Positions 51,982 to 61,116 are shown, counted from the first letter of the stretch. The stretch: 64,000 nt of DNA from JAFDWI01 sp963764215 (GCA_963764215.1 CAVXRS010000008.1:62001-126000), one strand, 5' to 3'. The notes: generated by a model not told the origin, from the letters alone. Numbers and translations: made by a program.

Positions 51982-52010
51982 AGGGTATGACCAAAACGCA
52001 TTACATGCAA
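51982..52010 (-). promoter_or_regulatory. Promoter of the DUF3494 LPXTG gene
   Basis: On the minus strand TTGCAT (52010-52005), 17 bases and TACCCT (51987-51982). The leader of about 60 bases ends in AAGAGG before ATG 51919. Confidence 0.55.
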
Positions 52011-52041
52011 GGTATTTCATAAAACCTGTTACATTTCTCCC
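52011..52041 (+). promoter_or_regulatory. Leaderless promoter and possible operator of the winged-helix gene
   Basis: TACATT (52030-52035), six bases, ATG 52042. The imperfect palindrome AGGTATTTCATAAAACCT (52011-52028) lies between this and the divergent promoter, so a regulator bound there could control both genes. Confidence 0.5.
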
Positions 52042-52350
52042 ATGGCCACATGGGGGTTCCTCACCAACCACGCCCATGCCCTGCTGTTCATCTCACAGGA
52101 CCCTGACTCCCGACTGCGCGACCTCGCCATCGCCCTGGATGTCACCGAGCGGACCGCCCACGCCGTCGTCTCAGACCTGGTGGAAGCCGGCTACGTGATC
52201 AAGGAGCGGGACGGGCGTCGCAACCGCTATCACATCCAAGGCGACCTCCCGCTCCGCGAGGGAACTGTGCGCGAGAAGACGATCGGTGAGCTGCTCGAAC
52301 TCCTCGTCGAGAACGACGTTCAGCGCCCCAGCCTTCGGGAGCCGTGCTGA
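52042..52350 (+). CDS. Winged-helix (MarR/ArsR-like) transcriptional regulator
   Basis: 102 residues: a compact winged helix with recognition region DLAIALDVTERTAHAVVSDL and wing VIKERDGRRNRYHI, then a short C-terminal helix. It is divergent from the DUF3494 surface-protein gene with a shared 122-base control region, so it probably regulates that gene and itself. The DNA around it is poorer in GC than the neighbours. Its end overlaps the antisense gene fragment at 52320. Confidence 0.8.
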   Translation: MATWGFLTNHAHALLFISQDPDSRLRDLAIALDVTERTAHAVVSDLVEAGYVIKERDGRRNRYHIQGDLPLREGTVREKTIGELLELLVENDVQRPSLREPC

Positions 52351-52640
52351 TCGCTGCCCTCGAGTACGGCTTCAGCGAGGTTGGCATTCGGCAGGAGTGA
52401 GCGCCTGAACCGGTTCGGATCAGTGCCTTTCTCGAGCCCGTCGGCGCCCTGCTTCACAGTACTTATCGTCGTCGTTGCATGAAACGGGTCTGACTTGATC
52501 GCGCCGTTTTCGCCACGGGCGGTCGCCACCAAACGAGCCTTTCCCAGCTTCAGACCCCGAGGAACGGTGATGTCCGTTGCGAAGTGGTAGTCCTGGTCGG
52601 CGTTTGCCGGCTCTTCGGACTTCGGCGGGGTGTGATGCCA
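52320..52640 (-). pseudogene. Orphan C-terminal gene fragment
   Basis: About 105 residues of convincing protein sequence (DQDYHFATDITVPRGLKLGK, then ARLVATARGENGAIKSDPFH) run to a stop at 52320 but have no start. Upstream the frame turns into low-quality sequence near 52640 and then antisense of the phospholipase gene. It looks like the end of a secreted or surface protein gene cut off by a rearrangement. Family not recognised. Confidence 0.4.
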
Positions 52641-52793
52641 GGGAGTTTCTCCCGGTTCGGCTCGGCGTGTTGGCCGACAGCCCCAGAGGTCGCGCACTAC
52701 GGTGATGCCTCGCGTCGCACCCCGCGGGCTCGTGGGACCGACCGGACCAGCCGGCGCACCGCCGGGCATTTCCAGGGGATTGTGAGAGAGCAG
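52351..52793. other. Gap between winged-helix and phospholipase genes
   Basis: 443 bases holding the gene fragment described at 52320-52640 and, from 52640 to 52793, no recognisable gene or promoter except GAGAG just before the phospholipase ATG. Confidence 0.5.
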
Positions 52794-54310
52794 ATGCCGA
52801 CACCGGGGCCCTTCGACGAGCACGTCCGCCGAGTCGACCTGACCCGCCGGCGGGTCCTGCAGGGGATGCTCGCCTCGGCCGGCCTCGTCGTCGCCGGCAC
52901 CACGGTCAGCTCCTGGACCGCGCAGCGCGACGCGCGGGCCGCCGGCGCCCTGCTGCCGCCCGGCACGCTGCCGCACCCGTCGATGCCGGCCGGCACCGAC
53001 ACGATCCCCCAGATCGAACACGTGGTCATCTACATGCAGGAGAACCAGTCGTTCGACCACTACTTCGGTTCGCTCGGACGTGGCGACGGGTTCACCTACG
53101 CGAACGGCTCGCCCACCAACAGCAACGTCGACGGCGGCGGCAACACCGTCACCGTGTTCCACGAGCCCAGCACCTGCGACACCATCTCGGGCGACCACTC
53201 GTGGAACGGCACGCACCTGTCGTGGAACCACGGCGCCATGGACGGCTTCGCCAAGGTCTCCGGTGACCACGTCATGGGCTTCTACGACGGCACCAACCTG
53301 CCCTTCTACCACTCGCTGGCCAGCACCTTCCCGCTGTGCGACCGCTGGTTCTCCTCGGTGCCCGGGCCGACGCACCCCAACCGCCGGTTCCTGCAGGCCG
53401 GCACCTCGGCCGGGCTGACCGTCACCGACATCAACGCCGTGCTCGCCGACCCGATCGCCCCGAACGGCACCATCTGGGACCGCCTGGACGCGCACGGCAT
53501 CACGTGGAAGGACTACGCCATCGACCTGTGGGACATCCTGTTGTGGCCCGGTCCCGACGTCAACGCGCTCCTCGCCGACACGGTCGACAACCGGAAGTAC
53601 TTCCCGGACTTCCTGGCCGACTGCGTGAACGGCACCCTGCCCCAGGTGAGCATCCTCGCACCCGGCACCCAGGGCCAGTACGACGAGGGCGCCCGCGACG
53701 TGCAGAACGGCGAGATCTACAGCGCCGACATCATCAACACCGTCATGAACAGCCCGCTCTGGGAGAAGACCGCGATCTTCTTCACCTACGACGAGCACGG
53801 CGGCGGCTACGACCACGTCCCGCCGCCCGCCGCGCCGGCACCCGACAACATCGCCCCGATCCTGCAGCCCGGCGACGTGCCCGGCGACTTCGCCCAGTAC
53901 GGCATCCGCGTGCCCGGCATGATCATCTCGCCGTACGCGAAGCCGAACTACGTGTCACACGTCGTGCACGACCACACGTCGATCCTCAAGTTCCTCGAGA
54001 CGAAGTGGAACCTGCCGGCGATGACCTACCGGGACGCCAACGCCGACGACCTGCTCGACTGCTTCGACTTCTCGGCCATGGCGTTCCGCGAGCCGCCCGC
54101 GCTGGCCGCGCCGGGCCTGCCCGCGTCGGGCAGCGCGTGCGACCCCCAGCCGCTGCCGCCGGACCCGCCCGCGCCGACCACGACCACCACCACGTCGACC
54201 ACCACCACGACCGTGCCCGGCTCGTCGACGACCACCGTGCCGGGTGCTCCGGCACCTCGCCGCCGCAGCCGGCTACAGCCATCCCCGGCATGCCCACCTA
54301 CACGGGCTGA
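52794..54310 (+). CDS. TAT-exported phospholipase C / acid phosphatase-like enzyme (3' frameshift)
   Basis: Phosphoesterase-family (PF04185) enzyme. A twin-arginine signal covers about residues 10-45 (TRRRVLQGMLASAGLVVAG). The catalytic core follows: IEHVVIYMQENQSFDHYFGS, PTHPNRRFLQAGTSAG, FFTYDEHGGGYDHVPPP and SPYAKPNYVSHVVHDHTSIL. It cleaves phosphodiesters or monoesters outside the membrane. A Thr-rich tail follows. Near 54256 one missing base appears to shift the frame; in the second frame the protein ends PATAIPGMPTYTG at 54310, close to the end of the serine hydrolase at 32481. Without that correction the frame runs antisense into the next gene. ATG 52794 follows GAGAG. Confidence 0.85.
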
Positions 54311-54433
54311 AGCCGCGGCGGTCGTCGAGGGGCACACCCCTTCGACGGACGGCGCCGCGAAAACGTTGACGACGCCCGGGGCGGCCGATCGAACCGGCCA
54401 CTGCCCGGGCGCCGTCGAGGCGACGGCTCAGAA

Positions 54434-55588
54434 CTACCGGTGCACCCGCACCCGGGCGAGAGGCGGCGGGTGCCGAGCAGCGTGCCACCGAGCACCAGCA
54501 GCCCCAGGGCCGAGCCCAGCCAGGAGCGGCAGGTCCGACCCGGTCGCCGGCAGCGTGTCGGCTGCGGGGGGCGGCGGTCTTCTGGGCGCCGAGCACCGAC
54601 GCCGGCTCGGTGGTCGCGGGGGCGACCGAGGCAGGTGCCGTGGTGCGGCACGACTGTCGTCGTCGTCGGCGACGGGAGCTGGCGGTCACCACGAGGGCGG
54701 GGCAGGGTGGCCGCGATTGGTGGCTCGTCGGCGTCGGCCTCCGGCTGCGGGCGCCGCCGTGGTCGTCCGTCGCGTCGTCGGCGTCGTGGTCGTCGGTGGT
54801 CGTGGCCGCCGGGGCAGACGTCACGGGCGACGAACGTCCCCGTGCCGGACACGACCTCCCAGCCGGCTGGTGCCGTCTCGGTGATCGTGAACGTCTTGTC
54901 CTTGCCGCCTGGCACGTACAGCCCGTCGGTCTGTCCCTCGTGTGAGCCCTTGTTCTGGTAGGTGCACGACGAGCACGTCGCTGCCGGTCGGGTAGGTGCA
55001 CACGGCACTGCCCAGCTGGCTCGACGCGGTGATCGACCAGTCGGCGGGCAGCCCGGCAGGCGGGCCGCTCAGCGAGGTCCCGTCCGGCGCCTGCCACTGC
55101 TTGGCGATGACCACGACGAACGGGTCGCCGGTCTGCGGGGCGCCGCACGCCAGCCAGAAGAGCCGGGACGTGTCGGGCTCGGCCCCGTCGATGCCGAGAT
55201 CGACGACGATCCGGTAGCCGTTGGCGTTCTGGGTGAGGCCCTGGACGGCAGCGGTCAGGTCGTAGGACCCGGTCCATCCGGTGCCGTCGAAGGCGTCCTG
55301 CACGGTGGCGAGCGTGGCGTCACCCGAGGGCTCCGCTGCGCGGACGGCGCCCGAGACGGTGTGCTGGCCGGGCTCGAGGCCGCTGACCGAAAGGTTCACG
55401 GTGCAGCCCGTGAGCTTCGGGTTGCCCTCGCCGGTGAAGGCCTGGCCGTTCACGAGCACGGTGGGGCCGGCCGGCGCAGCAGCCGGGTCGGCTGCCGAGG
55501 CGGCGGTGGCCGCGGTCCCGGTGCCGATCAGCACCGAGGCGGCGAGCACCGCGACCCACACGGTGCGGAGTCGTTCGATGGTCTTCAT
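54434..55588 (-). pseudogene. LPXTG surface protein with several frameshifts
   Basis: The signal peptide is clear (MKTIERLRTVWVAVLAASVL, then ATAASAADPAAAP). An extracellular domain of about 220 residues ends in a SpaA/prealbumin-like strand set (KTFTITETAPAGWEVVSG). The frame changes near 54963, near 54815, more than once in the Thr/Ala-rich stalk, and again inside the anchor, where LPATGSDLPLL (one frame) is followed by WLGSALGLLVLGGTLLGTRR (another). All parts of a sortase-anchored protein are therefore present but split into at least four frames. Either it is decaying or this stretch is badly sequenced. The 3' boundary is approximate. ATG 55588 has GGAGGGCTGAC before it. Confidence 0.65.
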
Positions 55589-55590
55589 TG

Positions 55591-55728
55591 TCAGCCCTCC
55601 ATCCGGGTCTGGGCCCGCTGGTGATCCACGAGCCCGGCAGGAGTCGACGGCGGCGTCAGCGCCGCGGTCGTCACCGAGGGGCCCGCCGCCCGTACCTCTC
55701 TGCGCACGACGTGTGCGTTGCTGCTCAT
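55591..55728 (-). CDS. 45-residue small ORF upstream of the LPXTG gene
   Basis: ATG 55728 follows a very strong AGGAGGACGACC. The product (SSNAHVVRREVRAAGPSVTT and so on) has no helix or known domain. Its TGA is two bases from the LPXTG start, and its last codons contain that gene's ribosome binding site, so it may serve for translational coupling or be a secreted or unstable small peptide. Confidence 0.5.
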   Translation of the reverse strand: MSSNAHVVRREVRAAGPSVTTAALTPPSTPAGLVDHQRAQTRMEG

Positions 55729-55946
55729 GGTCGTCCTCCTGTCTGGGTGACCGCGGTGCGGTCTTGTGAGGAGCATTGTGCCGACACTCGGTGGAGTGTG
55801 CGTAGGGACCAAGGTCCCCGGGGGTCCCGACATGAGACCTATGGCACGACGCGTGCGACGACGGCTCGCAACCGTGTGGGGCTTCTGTTCGACCGGAACC
55901 TGTCGAGGAGCCTCGAATCGAGACTTCACGACACGTGCCTGGCAAG

Positions 55947-56480
55947 CTACGAGTGAGGTTCGGGGGCGTTGGGTGATCCTGGCCTGCGCTGCTTGGGAAG
56001 GTGGCCCATCCCGCCAGCGTTTCGCCACCACGCGAACCACACCAGTGAACCGATTGGGATGAAGATCGCATCGAAGTAGACGGTCGGTAGGGCGACCAGC
56101 AGAGCAGTGACCACCTTGCCGCGACGGTTGTACCAGTCACGGCGAGGCGACAGGATCACGTCGGCAATGGCCCACACCCATAGCGCGATCATCAGCACGC
56201 TGAGGCCAGCATGCAGCGGGGTGTCGAAATGGACCATCAGTGTCAGCAGCAGCACCGGCATCAGATGTGGGACGCTACTCCCGAGGTTGATTGGGTGGTA
56301 GCTCTGCGATGAGGAGATGCTCGTTTCCGTACTCGTCGACGTATTTCCCAGATAGTTCCGAACTCCGTCAGCCTCCGGCCCGACCACGCTCCGCCAGAGA
56401 CGCACCCCGCGGTACACGATCTGCGACTCGTCCGACCGGCGAAGTTCTGGGGTCAACTCCCAGCATTCGCCCGCGGTCAC
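55947..56480 (-). CDS. Hypothetical multi-pass membrane protein
   Basis: About 177 residues. A polar N-terminal third (RRSDESQIVYRGVRLWRSVV) and an Asn/Ser/Thr-rich segment are followed by three to four transmembrane helices (VPHLMPVLLLTLMVH; HAGLSVLMIALWVWAIADVI; VVTALLVALPTVYFDAIFIP), with a WYNRRGK loop between the second and third. No family recognised. GTG 56480 is tentative; TTG 56492 also fits. It is divergent from the PF10118-like gene. Confidence 0.6.
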   Translation of the reverse strand: MTAGECWELTPELRRSDESQIVYRGVRLWRSVVGPEADGVRNYLGNTSTSTETSISSSQSYHPINLGSSVPHLMPVLLLTLMVHFDTPLHAGLSVLMIALWVWAIADVILSPRRDWYNRRGKVVTALLVALPTVYFDAIFIPIGSLVWFAWWRNAGGMGHLPKQRRPGSPNAPEPHS

Positions 56481-56569
56481 CCGGGCCTGCAAGGTTCAAG
56501 ACTGCAGTTCGGTCCCGGAATCATGCGGTCGAGGTGCACGGTCGTCCTCAGCGTTCGTCACCCCGTGCC

Positions 56570-56581
56570 GATAGTCCGGCG
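56570..56581 (+). promoter_or_regulatory. Leaderless -10 promoter (GATAGT)
   Basis: GATAGT, six bases, GTG 56582; chosen as the true start over the longer upstream reading. Confidence 0.5.
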
Positions 56582-57538
56582 GTGGGAACAGCCGCGGAAC
56601 CTGGCGCATCGAGCAACGCAGCCGAGGCTGCGGCTCCGCTGCTCTCCTCCGGATGCGCGCCCGGGTCCAACCTGAGACATCGGCGCATCACATTCGAGTA
56701 CCCACCGGATTTTGATCCGATGTGGGCGCCGCACTTCCCCGAGTTCGCGGCGGCGGCCAACGGGATCTCGCTCGGTATGCCCTATGCCGAACCTCAGTTC
56801 ATCCGGGCGGTCACCTCGACCTTCGGTGCGTTGGATCCTGACCTGCGCGCCCGAACCGAAGCCTACGTGCGCCAGGAAACCGGGCACTTCACCCAACATG
56901 CGCGACTCAACGACATCGTCACCACGCGGTATCCCGGGCTGCGACGGGTCGAGCGGCTGCTCGCGGTCAACGACGCGTGGGTCGACCGCCGCAGCCAGAA
57001 GTTCCGGGTCGCCTATGCGGCATCGGGTGAGACGATCTCCTATGGGGTGGCCCGCTGGACCGAAGCGCGTCTGGGCACCCTGATGGACCGGGCCGACCCC
57101 GTTGCGGCGACGTTGTTCTGCTGGCACCTGGCCGAAGAGATCGAACACAAGTCCAGCACCTTCGACGTGTTCGAAGCCACCGACGGCAGCCGCCTGCGCT
57201 ATGCGTGGACGGCGATCATCGGTTTCATCACCATCGTGTTCTTCGCGTTCGTCGCGTCGCTGGTCCAGTTGCACGGCGAGAAGCGGCTCCACTCACCGGT
57301 CTGTTGGTTCCGCCTGTTCAGACTCGGCATCTCTATGGCTTTCGAGGTGATGCCGACGCTGGCGGTCTCGGCACTACCCGGCCACCATCCCAGCGATTTC
57401 GTGGACCCCACCTACCTCCCCGCCTGGCTCGGCCAGTACGACCCGACCACTGGCACGATGCCCTTGTGGCGTTCTACCCCGGGAGGGCGAACCACTCCAC
57501 CGGTCGACGGTGACGGCACTTTCGCAGATCTCCGATGA
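56582..57538 (+). CDS. PF10118-like predicted metal-dependent hydrolase
   Basis: 318-residue mostly helical protein. Carboxylate/histidine motifs typical of ferritin-like di-iron or PF10118 proteins are present: YVRQETGHFTQHARLND and FCWHLAEEIEHKSSTFDVFE. A hydrophobic helix (WTAIIGFITIVFFAFVASLV) lies about residue 220, where these proteins contact membranes. The C-terminal LPAWLGQYDPTTG is also family-typical. The enzymatic reaction is unknown. Confidence 0.8.
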   Translation: MGTAAEPGASSNAAEAAAPLLSSGCAPGSNLRHRRITFEYPPDFDPMWAPHFPEFAAAANGISLGMPYAEPQFIRAVTSTFGALDPDLRARTEAYVRQETGHFTQHARLNDIVTTRYPGLRRVERLLAVNDAWVDRRSQKFRVAYAASGETISYGVARWTEARLGTLMDRADPVAATLFCWHLAEEIEHKSSTFDVFEATDGSRLRYAWTAIIGFITIVFFAFVASLVQLHGEKRLHSPVCWFRLFRLGISMAFEVMPTLAVSALPGHHPSDFVDPTYLPAWLGQYDPTTGTMPLWRSTPGGRTTPPVDGDGTFADLR

Positions 57539-57680
57539 ACCGGGCTCCAGAGCAGGATCGGTGGAGAGGTGTTCCTTGCCATGCACCGAAAGGCGCTGGG
57601 TCGGCGCGGCCAAATGCGAACACGTTCGGCTGCAACGTCGATTGATCCAGGGAAGCCGCCCTGCAATCGGGACCGTTCGG

Positions 57681-57754
57681 TGGAGCGGGTGACGGGAATT
57701 GAACCCGCGTTCTCAGCTTGGGAAGCTGATGTTCTACCACTGAACTACACCCGC
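57681..57754 (-). tRNA. tRNA-Gly (anticodon CCC)
   Basis: Reads on the minus strand with acceptor GCGGGTG/CACCCGC, anticodon stem TCAGC/GCTGA around loop TTCCCAA (anticodon CCC), and T-arm GCGGG-TTCAATT-CCCGT. The discriminator is T and CCA is encoded (57683-57681). A TAGGGT hexamer at 57773-57768 is a possible promoter. Confidence 0.93.
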
Positions 57755-57912
57755 AAGGTGTGGCGACACCCTACCGGAATCGTCCGAAGCGTTGGCCAGC
57801 CCGGTGCACTGCCCACCGGGGGGTTTCCGGTCGGCTCGCCCGCTGGGACAGCGAAGCGGTGGTGGCCCAGCGTGCCGACAAGCGTGACGGTGTGGCCGCC
57901 CCGACCAAGCGT

Positions 57913-59119
57913 TCAGTCGACGAGCGCCTGGTAGACGCCGGCCTGCAGGTGACGCCGCAGCGGGTAGGTGTTGGACGGCAGCAACTGGGTCATGAAGACC
58001 ACCGCCAGGTCCTCGCGACGGTCCACCCAGAACGCCGTGGATGCGGCGCCGCCCCACGCCGCGAGCCCGGGCGAGCCGAGCGCCTCGTTCGCGGCCGGGT
58101 CCAGAAGCACCGAGAAACCCAGGCCGAAGCCGGTGCCCGCCATCGACGTCTCCGAGAAGGTGGCCTGGCCCATCTCGTTCATCGTCCGACCGCCCGGCAG
58201 GTGGTTCGTCATCATGAAGTCGACGGTGCGGGGCGACAACAGCCGCACCCCGTCGAGCTGCCCACCTCCCAGGAGCATCCGGCAGAAGCGCAGGTAGTCG
58301 TCGGAAGTGCCGACCAGCCCGCCGCCGCCCGAGAGCATCGACTCGCCGCGGGTCATCGACCTGGCGGAGGCCAACCGGTTCATGCCCTTGCCCGGTGCGA
58401 AGACATACAGCGGCGAGCAGCGATCGACGGCCGACTCGGGCGCCGCGAACGCGGTGTCGGTCATGCCCAGCGGTTCGAAGATCCGCCGGGCGAAGAACTC
58501 GTCGAGCTTCATGCCGCTGATGCGCTCGACCAGGGCCCCGCACACGTCCGTCGACATCGAGTAGTTCCACGCGGTGCCGGGCGCGAACTGCAACGGCTGA
58601 GCAGCCAGCAACTCGACGCAACGGTCAAGGTCGTAGTCGGGCGCGCTGAAGAAGTCGCCGAGCGCGTGGCGCCGGTAGAGCTCGTCCACCGGATGCTGGT
58701 ACTGGAAGCCGTACGTCAACCCGGAGGTGTGCGTGAGCAGGTGGTGGACGGTGAGCGGTTCTTCGAGCGGCGCGGTCTTCGGGTCGTCCGCAGTGCCGCC
58801 CACCCAGCACCTGCGTGTCACCGAACTCCGGTATCCAGCGCGCCACCGGGTTCTCGAGCAGCACGAGACCTTGTTCGTAGAGCATCATCAGCGCGACCGA
58901 CGTGACCGGCTTGGTCATCGAGTACAGCCGGTAGATGGTGTTCTCGGCGACCGGGGTTCGCTCGTCGACGTCGACGAAGCCGTAGGTGTCGCGGTGGACG
59001 AGCTCGCCCCGTCGCCACACCAGGGTCTGCACGCCGGGGATCAGCGACCGGTCGACATAGCCGTGCAGGGCACGGTCGAGGTTGGCGAAACGTTCGGGGT
59101 CGACACCGGCTGCGGTCAT
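57913..59119 (-). CDS. Serine hydrolase of the beta-lactamase (esterase EstB-like) family (one frameshift)
   Basis: The N-terminal frame (ATG 59119 to about 58804) has RGELVHRDTYGFVDV and the SxxK motif in YSMTKPVTSVALMMLYEQG. The C-terminal frame has LTVHHLLTHTSGLTYGF, the tyrosine motif WNYSMSTDV and the late glycine motif GFGLGFSVLL, then AWGGAASTAFWVD. An extra base in the CCC at 58803-58805 splits them; the corrected product of about 402 residues is normal for this family. No signal peptide is present, so it is a cytoplasmic esterase or beta-lactamase-like enzyme. Confidence 0.82.
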
Positions 59120-59246
59120 GGGGCGATCATGCCACCTCGACGCAGCTGATCCCGCGGCGGGTCTGTTGCTGGTCGGCTTCGGGGCTCACAGCTCGTGACC
59201 CTACCGGCGCCTCGGCGCCGGGTCATCCGGGTTGGCCCCAAAGCCC

Positions 59247-60044
59247 TCAGGCCGGCGGGGTGCGCAGGCGGAACACGGCTCCGGCCGGATCGACGACCGT
59301 GGCGATCCGCCCGTAGGGGGTGTCCTCGGCGGGCTGTTGGACCGACCCGCCCAGGGATTCGACCTTGGCGACCGACCCGTCGACGTCGTCGCTGTACCAG
59401 TACACCGTCCACGCCGAGGGCACGCCTTCGGGCAGCCACGCCGAAGCGTCGGCGATCCCGCCGACCTGACCGCAGTCCGACGGCCCGACCAGGGTCGTGT
59501 AGCGGAACTCATCGGTGTCGCTGACCACTTCGGTGCCGATCCCGAACACGTCCCGGTAGAACGCGACGGCACGGCCGTGGTCACGGGTGTGCAACTCGAA
59601 CCAGGTCGGCGCGCCCGGCTCGTCGAGCACCGTGAACCCCGGATGCTTGCCGGACTGCCAGAGCCCGAGACGCGCGCCGGTCGGGTCCGCCAGGCGCGCC
59701 TGGTATCCGAGGTCGCCGACCTGATGGGCGCCGCCGAAGACCTCCGCTCCGCCGGCCCGGGCGGCGGCGACCGTGGCTTCGATGTCGTCGGTGGCCAGGT
59801 AGATCGTCCAGGCGTCATCGGCCGGCATGAACGACTCGGTGCCCGGCTCACCCATGTCACCCATGGCACCGGCGATCCACTGGCCGTCGCGGGAGAAGTT
59901 GAAGTACCCGCCGAACTCGGGATTCGGGTCCTCTGCGGTCCAGCCGAACAGTTCGCCGTAGAACTGGCGGGTGCCGGGCACGTCGGAGGTCCACAGATCG
60001 GCCCAACAGGGAGTGCCGGTGGGGTGCGTGGTTCTGGTGGTCAT
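59247..60044 (-). CDS. Two-domain VOC/glyoxalase-like protein
   Basis: 265 residues with two tandem VOC modules. The first is WADLWTSDVPGTRQFYGELF to LADPTGARLGLWQ; the second is WFELHTRDHGRAVAFYRDVF to VVDPAGAVFRLRTPP. Fused VOC proteins of this type are common in actinobacteria and are linked to aldehyde detoxification. ATG 60044 follows AAGGAC. It lies directly downstream of the ECF sigma gene on the same strand (91 bases), so co-regulation is likely. Confidence 0.88.
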   Translation of the reverse strand: MTTRTTHPTGTPCWADLWTSDVPGTRQFYGELFGWTAEDPNPEFGGYFNFSRDGQWIAGAMGDMGEPGTESFMPADDAWTIYLATDDIEATVAAARAGGAEVFGGAHQVGDLGYQARLADPTGARLGLWQSGKHPGFTVLDEPGAPTWFELHTRDHGRAVAFYRDVFGIGTEVVSDTDEFRYTTLVGPSDCGQVGGIADASAWLPEGVPSAWTVYWYSDDVDGSVAKVESLGGSVQQPAEDTPYGRIATVVDPAGAVFRLRTPPA

Positions 60045-60135
60045 CGAAGAGTCCTTCTTGCGGTTCGGAGTTGGATGGTGGTGTCCTACAGACGGCATCC
60101 GGGGCGGAAAATCATCGCTCGACCGCCAGGAACTC

Positions 60136-61116
60136 TCACTCGTCGAGATGCACCGGCAGCCCGAAGCTCGCGAAAAGCGAGTGGGGTGCGGCCAGGTCGA
60201 GGAAGAACGTCATCTGGCCGATCCGGCCGTCATGGATCTCCAGCACCTGGATGGCCCAGGGCGTATGGCCCCCCGCCGGGTCGACGCGGTACTGCGCGAA
60301 GGCCGGGCAACCGTTCGCACGGGTGGGGAGCAACCGGGATCCGCGGCACCCCGACGGCCCCGGCTCGACCATCCATGCCACGATGTCCTCGGCGCCCTGG
60401 AGCCACAACGCGAACGGCGGCATCGACTGGATCGCATCGGCGTGCAACAGCGTGACGAGCGTGTCCAGGTCGTAGCGCTCGAACGCGTCGACGTAGCGCT
60501 CCAACAGTTCGGCGGCATCGGCATCGAGCGGGTGGTCCGGAACCTGGCTGGGCAGCGCGGCCAGCGTGGCCCGTGCCCGCTGCAACGCGCTGTTCACCGA
60601 CGCGGTGGTGGTCTCGAGCAACGTGGCGGTCTCGGCGGCGGAGAACGCCAGCACCTCACACAGGAGCAACACCGCCCGTTGCCGGGCCGGCAGGTGCTGC
60701 AGTGCGGTGATGAACGCGAGGCGCAACGTGTCGCGCCGCTCCGCGGCAACGGCCGGGTCCCCGTCGCCGACGTCCACGGCCGCATCGGCGATCGGAGCGA
60801 TCCAGGGCAGCTCGGGGCGCGGCGGGCCGAGCAGCGACTCCCGGGGCGGAGAGGCAGGGCCGAGGTCCATCGGACGGGCCCGCCGTTGGACCTGGCGGCT
60901 CATGTCGATGCACACGTTCGTGGCGATCCGGTACAGCCAGGTGCGCATGCTCGAGCGCCCCTGAAAGCTGTCGGCCTTGCGCCAGGCACGGGTGAAGGTC
61001 TCCTGGACGGCGTCCTCCGCCTCGGAACCGGACCCGAGCATCCGGTAGCAGTACCCGGTCAGCGCCCGTCGGTGGGTCTCGAACTCGTCGACCACCGTGG
61101 CATCACGCACCGACAT
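60136..61116 (-). CDS. ECF sigma factor with C-terminal SnoaL-like domain
   Basis: 326-residue extracytoplasmic-function sigma factor. Region 2 (YCYRMLGSGSEAEDAVQETF, then TWLYRIATNVCIDM) covers about residues 15-75. Region 4 (LPARQRAVLLLCEVLAFSAA, then ASVNSALQRARATL) is near 140-190. A SnoaL/NTF2-like domain from about 205 to the end (LLERYVDAFERYDLDTLVTL) replaces an anti-sigma factor as the internal control module. This is the TIGR02960/SigG-like type. ATG 61116 is chosen because TAGCCT lies six bases upstream; a GTG one codon earlier is also possible. Confidence 0.9.
   Translation of the reverse strand: MSVRDATVVDEFETHRRALTGYCYRMLGSGSEAEDAVQETFTRAWRKADSFQGRSSMRTWLYRIATNVCIDMSRQVQRRARPMDLGPASPPRESLLGPPRPELPWIAPIADAAVDVGDGDPAVAAERRDTLRLAFITALQHLPARQRAVLLLCEVLAFSAAETATLLETTTASVNSALQRARATLAALPSQVPDHPLDADAAELLERYVDAFERYDLDTLVTLLHADAIQSMPPFALWLQGAEDIVAWMVEPGPSGCRGSRLLPTRANGCPAFAQYRVDPAGGHTPWAIQVLEIHDGRIGQMTFFLDLAAPHSLFASFGLPVHLDE

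Noticed and set aside
57757..57770. Short hairpin GGTGT-GGCG-ACACC next to the tRNA
   Set aside because: It lies upstream of the tRNA in its direction of transcription, is only 5 bp long and overlaps the promoter region, so it is not supported as a terminator.
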